From Parabacteroides sp. Marseille-P3160 (lineage in GTDB: Bacteria > Bacteroidota > Bacteroidia > Bacteroidales > Tannerellaceae), in the NCBI RefSeq assembly GCF_900162725.1, contig NZ_LT799418.1, forward strand, positions 967,487 through 1,031,486: a stretch of 64,000 bases of DNA, in the 5' to 3' direction. The notes below the pieces were generated by a model. That model worked only from the letters and a program-made list of their open reading frames with translations. It did no database searches and was not told the DNA's origin. A program made the position numbers and the translations under genes. This document shows positions 44,096 through 54,900 of this stretch, piece after piece; position 1 is the first letter of the stretch, and each line of letters opens with the position of its first letter.

Positions 44096-45331
44096 ATGAA
44101 AAACAGTAAATATTACCCTTGGGCTGTCGTTGCCTTGTTATGGGTGGTTGCTTTGTTGAATTATATGGATCGCCAAATGCTATCTACGATGCGTTCAGCG
44201 ATGATGGTTGATATCGAAGAGTTAGAATTAGCGGCGAATTTTGGCAGGCTCATGGCTGTTTTTCTTTGGATTTATGGTTTGATGAGTCCTATTTCCGGAC
44301 TTATCGCCGATCGGTTAAATCGGAAATGGTTGATTGTCGGAAGTTTGTTCGTTTGGTCAGGTGTTACCTGGCGGATGGGATATGCCGATAACTTTACCGA
44401 ATTATATGTTTTAAGAGCTATTATGGGAGTTAGCGAGGCATTGTATATACCCTCTGCGCTGTCGATGATTGCGGACTATCATAGTGACAAAACACGTTCT
44501 TTAGCCATCGGAATCCATATGACAGGTCTTTATGCCGGACAAGCGATCGGCGGGTTTGGTGCTACGGTCGCAAACCTTTATTCTTGGGAAGCTACCTTTC
44601 ATTATTTTGGGATCATTGGTGTTGTCTATAGTCTTGTCTTAATCTTCTTCTTACATGAAAAGGAAGGACATTCTATAAAGAAACTGAAACAAGACGTTCC
44701 ACAAACCTCTCGAATCTCGGTCATGCGAGGAATGGCGATGTTGTTCTCCAATATAGCCTTCTGGGTTATCCTGTTCTATTTTGCCGTGCCGAGTTTACCG
44801 GGATGGGCAACCAAAAACTGGCTTCCTACTTTATTTGCGGAGAATCTATCTATTGATATGTCGCAAGCCGGTCCTATGTCTACAATTACTATAGCTATCT
44901 CTTCCTTCATCGGAGTTCTCTTAGGAGGAATGCTTTCCGACCGGTGGATACAAAAAAATCTGAGAGGAAGGGTGTATACAGGTGCGATAGGTTTAGGACT
45001 TATGATTCCGGCATTATTATTCCTGGGTTATGGGCATACCTTCCTACCGGTCATTGGAGGCGCTGTTTGCTTCGGTCTCGGCTTCGGAATGTTCGATGCG
45101 AATAACATGCCGATTCTCTGCCAGTTCGTTCCTTCCCGGTTACGCGCAACAGCTTATGGTATCATGAATATGACCGGTGTTTTTGCCGGCGCCTTGGTTA
45201 CTTCCCTTTTAGGGAAATCCATGGACAGCGGACATTTGGGCCAGGATTTCGTTCTGATGGCTGGCGTGGTAGGCATTATACTGGTCATCCAACTGCTTGT
45301 CCTGCGCCCTAAAACGAACGAAATGACATAA
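44096..45331 (+). CDS. MFS transporter, probable sialic acid importer
   Basis: 411 residues, twelve hydrophobic segments, no signal peptide. N-terminal LLNYMDRQMLSTMR and the loop GLIADRLNRKWLIVG are typical of the anion:cation symporter-like MFS branch that includes hexuronate and sialate importers. It follows the esterase by 11 bases and ends the + strand locus. B. fragilis and Tannerella carry an MFS NanT at this step; assignment here rests on position. A deletion relic of a related transporter lies at 34499. Confidence 0.88.
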   Translation: MKNSKYYPWAVVALLWVVALLNYMDRQMLSTMRSAMMVDIEELELAANFGRLMAVFLWIYGLMSPISGLIADRLNRKWLIVGSLFVWSGVTWRMGYADNFTELYVLRAIMGVSEALYIPSALSMIADYHSDKTRSLAIGIHMTGLYAGQAIGGFGATVANLYSWEATFHYFGIIGVVYSLVLIFFLHEKEGHSIKKLKQDVPQTSRISVMRGMAMLFSNIAFWVILFYFAVPSLPGWATKNWLPTLFAENLSIDMSQAGPMSTITIAISSFIGVLLGGMLSDRWIQKNLRGRVYTGAIGLGLMIPALLFLGYGHTFLPVIGGAVCFGLGFGMFDANNMPILCQFVPSRLRATAYGIMNMTGVFAGALVTSLLGKSMDSGHLGQDFVLMAGVVGIILVIQLLVLRPKTNEMT

Positions 45332-45429
45332 AAAAAAGGTACAATCGAAGATGCGATTTGGGCGTTGGCTTTTGAGTATTTCAACGTGCTGATTTCTTTT
45401 TCGTTGCACCGGCTCTTTTATTTTCTATG

Positions 45430-45560
45430 AGGCTGTCTAAAAAAGCACTGCGCTGCCCTAAAAAGCCAGTGCACTCAATGAATTGATCCAGTACACTCAT
45501 TTATAAAATTGAGTGCACTGGATTTTTTCCATATAAGTCACGACTTTTTGGACAGCCCCA
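45430..45560. repeat. Nested inverted-repeat element after the sialic acid locus
   Basis: Outer arms aggctgtctaaaaaag (45430-45445) and ctttttggacagcccc (45544-45559) are near-complementary; inner perfect 14-bp arms ccagtgcactcaat (45466-45479) and attgagtgcactgg (45508-45521) enclose a third, direct partial copy, ccagtacactcat (45488-45500). The T6 after the inner stem (45523-45528) could end transcription from the MFS gene. The nested design, with GGCTGTC ends, looks like a small dispersed palindromic element rather than a simple terminator. Confidence 0.65.
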
Positions 45561-45601
45561 TAAAAAGATCTTTTGGCGGCATGAGAAAGATTTATAGGCA
45601 A

Positions 45602-46792
45602 TTAACGATCGACCGCGGCGATAGAGGCGTACATTTCTACGAAAGCGGCCTGGTCGAGCAGCCACTTCGCTTGCTTGTCCGACTTACCGTCCCAATGATC
45701 AAAGAACAGGCCATGCTTATCCCGTGCATGTTTCCATGCATAATCCAGGTTTTTGTTGAAGACTTCCAGGTATTCTTTATTCTGATCCTGGTGGTATAAT
45801 TCGATGAAACCTCGCATCATAACAGCTACAAACCAGATATTTCCCGGGTTTATCAGGCGGAACTTTTCTCCCTGCTCCGTCACGATCTCATGGGTGAAAT
45901 GGGAAATGCCCGCCTTTGCGACAGCCTGCGCTTCGACCAGATAGCGTTTATCCCTTGTCAGTTTATATAACAAGGCCGCACTTTGGAGCATTTGTCCGCT
46001 ATTATAGGGATACTTCGCCTTGCCGATCTTACCCGACAGGTTTATATTGTCCCAATAAAGCAGGTCTTCCGGATCCTGCAAATTCTTTTTGGTCCAATGA
46101 TAAAGTTCCAATCCCGTTTTGAAATAGGAGCTGTCTTTTGTCGCTTCAAAAAGCTTCAATGCCAAGACAGAGCCGGGGGCATTGGAGCAGGTGTTTTTGG
46201 AATGCTTCTTCTGCTCGCACCAGTAGATGCCTCCACCCAGTTTCTCATCCGTCCCGCTAAGGATAAACGTCCAGATTTCCTTGGCTTTATCCAGATAAGA
46301 CGCATTCTTTGTTTGGCGGTATAACTCCACGAAATCGATACCCAGCCAGACATTATCGTCATAGAAGCGGTCGGATAGCCCTACTTCGCTCAGGTAAGAA
46401 GCATAGCAGGGCGGTTGCCGGGAATGATCGTAATATTTCTCCAATCCGTCCAATACCCGTTCCGTCATAATCTTCAGGTATTGTTTATCCCCTGATGATC
46501 TCAATAAAGCGTTTACGCCGGAAAAAGTGCCGGAGAAAGGCCATAAATAGGCAAATTGTTTCTGTGCTCCCGTGTCGGCGGAAGCCAAATAAGTAGCCGA
46601 ATAGTTAGCGTCAAACGGATAATTTTCATGTAGTAAAGCCGTACCTTGTGCGGAATAATATTTATAGATAGACTCCAATGTCAGCCGGGCACGATCCAAA
46701 TTGCTTTCAGTGCTTTCCTGAGCCTTTGCCATACAAACAGCGCACAGTAAACACGCGCATACTATAATTTTACATTTCATCAATTCTTTCAT
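45602..46792 (-). CDS. GH76 alpha-1,6-mannanase family protein, secreted
   Basis: 396 residues with a signal peptide (hydrophobic stretch to residue ~25, ending AKAQ); an alternative ATG four codons in (46780) gives an equally good signal. The alpha/alpha-barrel carries the GH76 catalytic Asp pair in RFYDDNVWLGIDF, followed by LGGGIYWCEQKKHSKNTCSNAPG and NSGQMLQSAALLYK. GH76 enzymes cut alpha-1,6-mannan backbones such as that of yeast mannan. It is the last gene of the mannan locus, 26 bases after a second GH76. Confidence 0.93.
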   Translation of the reverse strand: MKELMKCKIIVCACLLCAVCMAKAQESTESNLDRARLTLESIYKYYSAQGTALLHENYPFDANYSATYLASADTGAQKQFAYLWPFSGTFSGVNALLRSSGDKQYLKIMTERVLDGLEKYYDHSRQPPCYASYLSEVGLSDRFYDDNVWLGIDFVELYRQTKNASYLDKAKEIWTFILSGTDEKLGGGIYWCEQKKHSKNTCSNAPGSVLALKLFEATKDSSYFKTGLELYHWTKKNLQDPEDLLYWDNINLSGKIGKAKYPYNSGQMLQSAALLYKLTRDKRYLVEAQAVAKAGISHFTHEIVTEQGEKFRLINPGNIWFVAVMMRGFIELYHQDQNKEYLEVFNKNLDYAWKHARDKHGLFFDHWDGKSDKQAKWLLDQAAFVEMYASIAAVDR

Positions 46793-46818
46793 AACGTTCC
46801 ATTTGAAGAGTAATAGTT

Positions 46819-47943
46819 TTATAATGCTCCTTTATTCTCCAGGAGCGCCATCGCTTCAATCAGCATACTTCCACTCAACTGCTCGGTCAATCCGGTTGAC
46901 GATCCGGGCTTCGTACTCCAGTTAGGGCCAAAGAAAACAGCCGGCTTATTGGTACCTTGCGTCCATAAGGTCTCGGCGTTATGCTCCAGAAATTGAATAT
47001 AACGTTTTTTTGCCGTAGCGTCCAAACGATCCTGCTGGATCAGATCGGTAAAATAACGAATGAAAATCCCTTTAAAAAGTCCGCCATCACCTGTTCCTTC
47101 ACTTTTAAGAATCGAATTACTGACCAAACTGCTGGCTGTATAATCGGCAGCCAAGGCCGCATCATTCAGATAGGCCCTTTCCCCCATTATCTTGTACAGT
47201 TCCACAGCCGAGCCGATAAAAGTACCTTGATTATAAGTAAAGACCCAATCCTTCTGGATCACTCCCGTTTCACTGTTTATATTGTCATAAACCATCCCGT
47301 TATTGCTATTAAACAAGGTTGATTTTTCCCAATTATAAATTTTGAGCGCCCATTCCTTATTGCTTTCATCGCCGAACTCCTGGTATAAACGCGCCGCCAA
47401 AATACAGGCTGGGCCATTGGAACAGGCATTTTTACTATATTCCTGACCTTTCACCCATGAGATTCCTCCCCCGGCGTTCTCATTCCAACCGACTTTGATA
47501 TATTCCCAGATTTGCAATGCCGCTTCTTTGAATTTGGAATCATTGGTCGCTTTATAAGCGCGAAGAATGGCTAAAGCATTCCATTCCATATCATCATAAA
47601 AGTCATTTTTAAATGTATTCCCGTTTTTAATCTTGACCCCTTCAAACCATTGGTCGATATAATTTTTATACACGGCATCACCTGTACGTTGATAGGCATC
47701 GACCAACACATCCAAAGCATGCGCTTGCGGCCAATACTGGAAATTAACATCTCCATTACTGTCGGAATTAAAATATTTACCGCTTGCGTTCCAGAATGAA
47801 TTTGTTAACGCTCTGCTGCTACTGTCTGCTGCCGCACTCCAATTGATCTCACTCTCTTCCCCGGGATCGGGTTTGGGATCATCGTCGCTACTACAGGCCA
47901 CCAGTAAAATAAGCAGAGATAGTAAAAAAAAATTCTTTTTCAT
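46819..47943 (-). CDS. GH76 alpha-1,6-mannanase family lipoprotein
   Basis: 374 residues starting at 47943; lipobox LVAC (Cys17) followed by SSDDDPKPDPGEE, a typical Bacteroidetes surface-export linker. Catalytic Asp pair in NDFYDDMEWNALAILRAY, then AGGGISWVKGQEYSKNACSNGPA and FTYNQGTFIGSAVELYK. As a predicted surface lipoprotein it likely makes the first endo cuts, while the secreted GH76 downstream would act in the periplasm. It follows the SusE-like genes by 98 bases on the same strand. Confidence 0.93.
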   Translation of the reverse strand: MKKNFFLLSLLILLVACSSDDDPKPDPGEESEINWSAAADSSSRALTNSFWNASGKYFNSDSNGDVNFQYWPQAHALDVLVDAYQRTGDAVYKNYIDQWFEGVKIKNGNTFKNDFYDDMEWNALAILRAYKATNDSKFKEAALQIWEYIKVGWNENAGGGISWVKGQEYSKNACSNGPACILAARLYQEFGDESNKEWALKIYNWEKSTLFNSNNGMVYDNINSETGVIQKDWVFTYNQGTFIGSAVELYKIMGERAYLNDAALAADYTASSLVSNSILKSEGTGDGGLFKGIFIRYFTDLIQQDRLDATAKKRYIQFLEHNAETLWTQGTNKPAVFFGPNWSTKPGSSTGLTEQLSGSMLIEAMALLENKGAL

Positions 47944-48041
47944 TACACTATAATTAAAATAAGAAACCAAGAATTGAAAACAATTCGTGTCTAAAGATAG
48001 CACAAATCATTTTCAATTCTTAATTGACAATTAAATTGACT

Positions 48042-49184
48042 TTACTTGGTTATCGTATGTGTATAAGGTTGATCAGCCGTCAGGTATATTGTATAATCAG
48101 CCGGTACTCCATCGAAATCACCCATTAGTTTCCATTTATTATCCCATTGCGACAAATTTGTCAGCAATTGGAGATAATAGTAAGACTCCGGACTGGATGC
48201 CGTCGGCCGTGAATCAGTCTGGTTCAACGTAGCCCACTCCAGTTCTTTCTCCTCACCGGTTCCTCCGTTTTCCTTAACGAACATGCGGAATTTGTAGCGT
48301 TCGTCGCGGCCCCAGGTTTCCTGTTTGAACGTAACAGTTTTACCGGTCGCCTTGAAGACTCCATAGCCGGCATACGGCAAGTCGAACAAAATAGCGCCGT
48401 CCGGACAGAAATAAAACCCGATTCTCGTCACTAATGTATAGGTACAGGCACCCGTATTGAAATCAAGTGTGATTTTATATACACCGTCAGTCGCGATAGT
48501 ACTTGTCCCGTCCTCTTTAACCAGACCATCTGAAGTATAGAACTGCCGGGGAGAACCGGAAATACCGTCAACAAAAGAATAAGACTTGCCTGCCGCCAGT
48601 TTGGTATAAACTTCGAACTCTCCACTGGCGACTGCTTTCATTTTATGAGCTTTCGACAGATCCGTGCCTCCCTCGGAAGCTTCGCCCGTCACATATACAT
48701 CGATAGGTATATCTGCAAAACCCGCCAAGCGGGTAACGGTAATCGTATTCTCCTGTCCGGCTTTGACTGCTTTCATCCCTTTTGAGGAAAAAACAGTCCA
48801 TTTAAGCGTTCCGGTTTCAGAAGGATTAATACCAGCCATGCCTGCTATCTTGTTCAACAGTTTATGAGTAATCGTTACATGGTTGTAGAACCCGTTATTG
48901 TCGGATACCGTCATGTAAACAGGATTTGAAAAATCACCGTCTGTTTTATCAAAGGCAATTTGATAAACAGAAGTCCCGCCTTCTCCGGCATTTGCATATT
49001 CCCATTCAAAATAAACCGTAGCGGAAGCGGAAGCTTCCAAGGCGACCGATTTACCGTTGGTTGGTTCAATAAGGGATTTGACATCGGCCAACCGGCTATC
49101 CGTATCCCCCATCGTATCGTTACATGACACAAGAGCGAACACCAGAGAAGCTATAAATGCTAAATTTATCCAGATTGTTTTCAT
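48042..49184 (-). CDS. SusE/SusF-like outer-membrane lipoprotein (copy 1)
   Basis: 380 residues, lipobox LVSC (Cys21). N-terminal SusE-type Ig-like domain (VKSLIEPTNGKSVALEAS ... VYFEWEY ... VYQIAFDKTDGDFSNPVY), a middle domain, and a C-terminal region with aromatic-rich strands (DERYKFRMFVKENG) ending LTADQPYTHTITK. Such proteins bind glycan at the cell surface next to SusC/D. It follows a paralogue by 12 bases; both share RLAGFADIP and PYTH motifs. Assigned to the mannan locus by position. Confidence 0.88.
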   Translation of the reverse strand: MKTIWINLAFIASLVFALVSCNDTMGDTDSRLADVKSLIEPTNGKSVALEASASATVYFEWEYANAGEGGTSVYQIAFDKTDGDFSNPVYMTVSDNNGFYNHVTITHKLLNKIAGMAGINPSETGTLKWTVFSSKGMKAVKAGQENTITVTRLAGFADIPIDVYVTGEASEGGTDLSKAHKMKAVASGEFEVYTKLAAGKSYSFVDGISGSPRQFYTSDGLVKEDGTSTIATDGVYKITLDFNTGACTYTLVTRIGFYFCPDGAILFDLPYAGYGVFKATGKTVTFKQETWGRDERYKFRMFVKENGGTGEEKELEWATLNQTDSRPTASSPESYYYLQLLTNLSQWDNKWKLMGDFDGVPADYTIYLTADQPYTHTITK

Positions 49185-49196
49185 AATTCCATTCTA

Positions 49197-50321
49197 TTAT
49201 TTGATTACCAAATTATGAGTATAGGGAGCGTCTGCCGCCAAAGAGAATGTAATATCGTATGTTTTGTCACTCCACCCGGTCGTAGACGGATTTTTCCAGA
49301 TCTGGTTATTCGTCCATTGCTCCACATCCGTCTTTTCCACCATATAATAATAAGCTTCGTTCCCGGTCGGCTTGCTGTCATTGTTGGCCGCTCTCCATTC
49401 TGTTTCTCCGGTCGAGCTTTCCATTCTGAACTTATAACGATCGTCCGAATCATCATTTCCGGAAAGTCCTGTAATCGTATAATTCGTGATTTCCCAAATA
49501 CCCAATCCTTTATAAGGAAGTTCGATCTTCATCTGCGACCAATTTAAATACAAGCTCACTTTCGTAACCTCTTTCACGGTAAAAGAACCGATATTGAAAT
49601 CCAGATAATATTTGTAGACTCCGGTCTTAGAGACTGTAGAAGTCCCACCTTCTACAATTTTTTCGCCGCTTAAAGCATATTCCGTAGGCGTTCCGGTAAG
49701 GGTGTTTACAAATTTGAATGTTTTGCCTTCCGTTAATTTGGTATATATTTCAAATTCTCCTTCTGTTACTTTCTTCATCACCAGGGCGCTTGAGAGAGTG
49801 GCGCCCGCTTCCGTACCTTCTCCGGTCAAATATAATTGGTTGGGAATATCCGCAAAACCAGCCAAGCGGGTAACCGTCAGCTTACGTTCTTCTTCCGCCT
49901 TTACCGGATTGATTCCTTTGGAAGCATAGACTGTCCATTTAAGGGTTCCCTGTTCCGAAGATTCAATACCGGCCATAGCCGCAATCCGGTTTAATTGCTT
50001 ATGCGTAATAGTTGCATGATTTATTCCGCCGTTATTATCAGCTGCAGTGATATAAACCGGGTCGGAGAAATCTCCATCCGCTTTATCGAAAGCGACTTCA
50101 TACAGTACATTTCCGCTGTCTTCCGCTCTGGAAGGTTCCCATTCGAAGTATAAAGTTGCAGAAGCAGAAGGTTGCAAGGCGATCGTTTTTCCGTTATCCG
50201 GTTCATATAATGTTTTAACAGCCGTCACTCCCGTGTCTCTCACTTCTCCATTATTGCTGCATGCAATAAAGGTAAAAGCGAAAGCGACTATCATAGTCAG
50301 TTTAAACAATATTGTTTTCAT
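49197..50321 (-). CDS. SusE/SusF-like outer-membrane lipoprotein (copy 2)
   Basis: 374 residues, lipobox FIAC (Cys21). Same layout as its downstream neighbour: SusE N-terminal domain (VKTLYEPDNGKTIALQPS, TLYFEWEPS, LYEVAFDKADGDFSDPVY), middle domain starting after RLAGFADIPNQLYLTGEG, and a C-terminal domain with SDDRYKFRMES, ending AADAPYTHNLVIK. The two are clear tandem paralogues that have diverged mainly in the C-terminal half, where ligand contacts are expected. It lies 34 bases after the SusD gene. Confidence 0.88.
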   Translation of the reverse strand: MKTILFKLTMIVAFAFTFIACSNNGEVRDTGVTAVKTLYEPDNGKTIALQPSASATLYFEWEPSRAEDSGNVLYEVAFDKADGDFSDPVYITAADNNGGINHATITHKQLNRIAAMAGIESSEQGTLKWTVYASKGINPVKAEEERKLTVTRLAGFADIPNQLYLTGEGTEAGATLSSALVMKKVTEGEFEIYTKLTEGKTFKFVNTLTGTPTEYALSGEKIVEGGTSTVSKTGVYKYYLDFNIGSFTVKEVTKVSLYLNWSQMKIELPYKGLGIWEITNYTITGLSGNDDSDDRYKFRMESSTGETEWRAANNDSKPTGNEAYYYMVEKTDVEQWTNNQIWKNPSTTGWSDKTYDITFSLAADAPYTHNLVIK

Positions 50322-50355
50322 ATTTTCTTTGTTTTAACTCAAAACATACCCATTA

Positions 50356-51975
50356 TTAATATCCTGGATTTTGAGTAAGGTTCTTATTAATATCTCTTTC
50401 TGATTGGGGAATAGCGAACAGATAATCCCGCGCCGAATTAAATTTCCTCTGATCCAGCTGAATATACTGAGAGTTGTTAGAGGCAAATTTCGCTCCATGA
50501 GGATAACCGTTCATAACCGTTTCTATTGTTTTCCAACGACGGATATCGAATAGTCTCAACCCTTCAACAGCCAATTCGGAACGGCGTTCGCGACGAATAA
50601 TCGTTTGTAAATCCGTTCCCGGATAATCCAGGGCGGAAGCATCCGTAAAGCCTGCCCGTTGACGAATAGGACGGATTGTTTGGTTCCATACCGCTTCGCT
50701 CATCTGCCCCAGTTCGTTTTTAGCTTCTGCATACATCAACAGGACATCGGCATAACGCATCAAGATTAAATTCAGCCCGGCTGCTATTCCTGCCGGAGCG
50801 GTCGGATCGAAGTTTTTCCTGAGATAATATCCCGTTGCGGTTGCGTTTTGTCCCGGGCCGGCATATTCATCCAGGTTGGAAACACCTGCCTCGGCCGAAG
50901 ATCCCGGCTTGATATAAATAGTAGAAGTCGTTCCATCTCCCTTTTTCCATCTATATCCATGATATACGATGGTAAGGGCAAAACGCGGATCACGATTGAC
51001 ATAAGGATTCTCTTCATCATACCCCGAACCCGCTTCACGAATTCCTTTTCCGTTTTTCATGACATAGTCCTCCACCAGTTCCTGGGTAGGTGCAAAACCG
51101 TTAATGCGGCCTCCTACAGAAAGAGGAATCGCATCATAATACTCAGCCCAGGTTCTCAAAGTCAGAACATATCCCATATCCAGGATTACCTCGCTGTTGT
51201 ATTCATTTTCCGGCAAGAAAAGACCTTCATAGCTGGGGAATAACTCATATTGCCCGTATTGGCCGTTGATAATCTTTTCACAGACCGAAGAAACATTTGT
51301 CCAGTCGTTTTCGTACAAGTACGTACGGGCAAGCAAAGTCATAACCGCTCCTTGCGTTATACGGCCATTGTCTTTGGCGGCATATTCCTGTCTGGTCGGT
51401 AAAAGGCTTACGATTTCATTCAATTCATTCCTTACAAAGTCAACCACCTCCGATTTGGGAGAACGCGAGACATTATTGGCTTCCTCTAAAGGAAGGTTAT
51501 GATCAAACAACGGGACATCCCCATACTGCATAGCCAGACGGAGGTAGAGCAAAGCGCGGATAAACCGGGCTTCCGCTTTCATTCTTTCCTTCAGCGATTC
51601 ATCCATATTTGGAACCCGGTCTACATTTTCCAAGAAAGTATGACAAGTCTTAATACCGGCAAAACAATCCTTCCATTCCGTGGAAAAACGTCCGAGGGCA
51701 GCGTCGGCTTGTCCGGCCGTAATAATTTTTTCATCACTGTTTCCACGGCCTTCATAAAGGTTGTCGGATAGTCTCTCATTGGAAAAGAAATATCCCGAAT
51801 TATACATTTGGCTATAAGCCATGCTTAATACGGCAGAGGCTTTCTCCGATGAAGTCCAATAATTCAAATCCGTAAACTTATTTGTCGGTGCCAAATCCAG
51901 GTCGTTACAAGAAGTAAAAGTTGCCAATATCATGCAAATTACTCCTACACCATATTTTAATAATATCTTTTTCAT
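50356..51975 (-). CDS. SusD/RagB-family lipoprotein (mannan locus)
   Basis: 539 residues with the start at 51975 (an ATG three codons upstream is also possible). Lipobox FTSC (Cys23), then NDLDLAPTNKFTDLNYW, a TPR-like helical core (RMKAEARFIRALLYLRLAMQYGDVPL), NLILMRYADVLLMYAEAKNELG and the C-terminal RRERRSELAVEGLRLFDIRRW, with AIPQSERDINKNLTQNPGY at the end. Partner of the SusC gene that ends 12 bases upstream. Binds mannan oligosaccharides by context. Confidence 0.95.
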   Translation of the reverse strand: MKKILLKYGVGVICMILATFTSCNDLDLAPTNKFTDLNYWTSSEKASAVLSMAYSQMYNSGYFFSNERLSDNLYEGRGNSDEKIITAGQADAALGRFSTEWKDCFAGIKTCHTFLENVDRVPNMDESLKERMKAEARFIRALLYLRLAMQYGDVPLFDHNLPLEEANNVSRSPKSEVVDFVRNELNEIVSLLPTRQEYAAKDNGRITQGAVMTLLARTYLYENDWTNVSSVCEKIINGQYGQYELFPSYEGLFLPENEYNSEVILDMGYVLTLRTWAEYYDAIPLSVGGRINGFAPTQELVEDYVMKNGKGIREAGSGYDEENPYVNRDPRFALTIVYHGYRWKKGDGTTSTIYIKPGSSAEAGVSNLDEYAGPGQNATATGYYLRKNFDPTAPAGIAAGLNLILMRYADVLLMYAEAKNELGQMSEAVWNQTIRPIRQRAGFTDASALDYPGTDLQTIIRRERRSELAVEGLRLFDIRRWKTIETVMNGYPHGAKFASNNSQYIQLDQRKFNSARDYLFAIPQSERDINKNLTQNPGY

Positions 51976-51987
51976 ACCATACATGCA

Positions 51988-54900
51988 TTAAAATTCCAAA
52001 TCCAAACCAAATCCGTAGTATATTAAAGTAGGATAGTTACGGGCGCTATTTGCTCCAATACCTTCAATTCCCCCCATATTATTTCCGAACTCCGAAGATT
52101 CTGGATCTATGAAAGAGTTCTTGGATAATGTCAAAATATTCTGTGCATTCAGACTGACACGTAATTTCTGAACTCCAAATTTTGAAGTTAACTGCTTGGG
52201 TAATGTATATCCCAGTTGGATATTCTTTACGCGCAGATAAGCTCCATCCAGAAGATAAATATCAGAACCCGCTTTTCCCCAGTTGTTATTGCTGGAAGCA
52301 GAACCCGGAGCTACTAAGCGAGGCCATTTCGCATCCGGATTAGTCGGTGTCCAGAAGTCCAGCTGATGCTGGTAAATGACATAGGAATAATTGGAATGGA
52401 AAGGCTCGATCAGTTCACCACGTACGTACATATCGCGTTTACCGACACCTTGGAGGAGCACTCCGAAATCAAATCCTTTATATTCAAGGTTGTAATTAAA
52501 GCCAAATGTATATCTCGGGAAGGCATTGCCTATCACGACACGATCTTTTTCGTCAATGACATCGTCGCCGTTTTGGTTAACGTATTTTACATCGCCCGGT
52601 TGCACAGAAACTCCGACAGGAAGTACGCTATTCGCAATTTCCTCATAACTTTGGAAATAACCGTCAGTCTTATAGCCATAATAAGAACCTAAGGCTTCTC
52701 CTTCACGGATTAATTTATATAACTGGTCGTTTTGGTCGATGCGTTCTTTCCCTCCAAAATCGGTAACTTCATTTTTAGAGTCGGAAACATTCAAATTGAA
52801 ATTATGCCTGAAATCTCCGGAGGTCAGTTTATAGTTAATGGTCGCTTCCCAGCCACGATTCTTCATTTCACCGGCATTTTGTTTAGCCGCAGAACTTCCG
52901 AAAACGTTGGAGACTTGAGGAGATAAAAGGATATCCCAGGTCTTTTTATTAAAGTAATCAAACGACACATATAAATTATTATCCAGGAAAGTTGCATCTA
53001 CTCCAATATTGAAATTCCCTGATTTTTCCCATGTCAGAAGCGGATTTCCATACGTATAACTGGTTCCGGGTACAGGGAGGTTATTGAATGCATACGTATT
53101 CGTATTCATTTGGTAAACCGTCTGGTAAGAATAATTGTCTACATTTTGATTACCCAATACGCCATAGGAAGTACGAAGCTTCAAATCGCCTATTTTTTCT
53201 TTGTAAAACTCCATGAAGGACTCTTCGGAAAGTCTCCATGCTGCAGAGAATGACGGGAAAAACCCCCATCGTTGGTCTTTGGCAAATTTGGAGGAACCAT
53301 CATAACGGAAAGAAGCGTCTGCATAATACTTATCCATATAATTATATCCGAAACGCCCGAAGAAAGAAGTAATGCTTGTTTGATCCGTATCTCCGTTGGA
53401 GTTCTTATTATCTTTATTCTGTACGGCATTATCCGTTGTCGGAAGGCCGAGATCTTCATCCGTGTATTCCCAGGCGATACGGCTCGCTTTAAAAGTATAT
53501 GACTCGTTAGACACGCCGAGCAGTCCTGTTACGTTATGAACAGAATTAAATGTCCGGTCGAAATCCAATAAGAATTGAGTACTCAAGGTGTGCTTTTTGC
53601 TATTATAATCTTCCGTCAAAGTATTCGGATGTATATAAATGACCGGCGTTTCCAGGTCGGACGACGAATAGAGAGGGACTTTCATATCTCTGCGGTATCG
53701 ATGGTGTTGAGTTAAGTCCAAACCGACTAAGCCTTTGGCCGTCAACCCTTGCATAATTTTGAAATCAAGATTCATGCTTCCGATGAAATTATCCTCGTCT
53801 TTCTTTTCATAACCGCCTTCTTTAAGATAAGCTAATGTGTTATCATCACCAATTACATCATTGATAAGATACTTACCGTCTTTTTCCAATTGATAATAAT
53901 AATAAGGCGGGATACGGGAAGAGTTGATAAGGACATTTCCGGTACCGCCTGCGACGGTTCGATCGTTTTTACGATTATAAGCCATTAAGGATGTAAGTTT
54001 AAACCGTCCATATTCAGTCGTCAAATTGCTACGGAAGTTATAACGTTCCACACCGAAATTGCCGACAAAATTGCTTTCCTGGTTATAATAACCGGCAGAA
54101 ACCATGTAAGTACTGTTCTCACTTCCTCCGGAAACATTCAGGTTATAGTTCTGTTGAAGTCCTTTTTCCATTACCTTATCCAAGTACCAATATTCTTCAC
54201 TCCGGTGGTCATATAAATCACGGATCTGTTCAGGCGTGAAAACTGGACTGCTTCCTGTGTTCATATTCGCTTCGTTTCTATACATGGCATTTTGCCATCC
54301 TTCAACGGGTTTAAACAAAATATCCGGATCTTCATAACCTGCCATTCCGCTGAATTTTACAACGGGTTTATTCGTTTTAGAACCTTTCTTCGTAGTAATC
54401 AAGATAACGCCGTTGGAAGAACGGGAACCGTAAATGGCGGCGCTACCGGCATCTTTTAATACGGATACATTCTCAATATCATTCGGATTCATATTGTTTA
54501 GAGTTCCGGTACTCGATATTAATCCGTCAATGACTATCAAAGGATCGTTATTTCCCATTGTACTGATACCACGAATATTAATATTCATACTGTTATCATT
54601 CGGGTTCATGCTCCTTTGCTGGATAGTCAAATTGGCGGAAGCGCCTTGTAATGCCTGCATGGAATTAGATACCGGCCGGTTTTCAAAAATTTCGGAGCCG
54701 ACTTGGTCTACAGACCCCGTAATGCTTTTGCGTTGGCGGGTACCATAACCGATTACTACAACCTCATTCAGTTTCTGGACATCTTCCTTTAATGTAATAG
54801 TTAAAGGCTTTTCATCTCTGATAACAACTTCTTCGGGGATATATCCGAGATAATTGATTGTAATGATGCCTCCTTGAGGAACTTCTAAGATGAATTTGCC

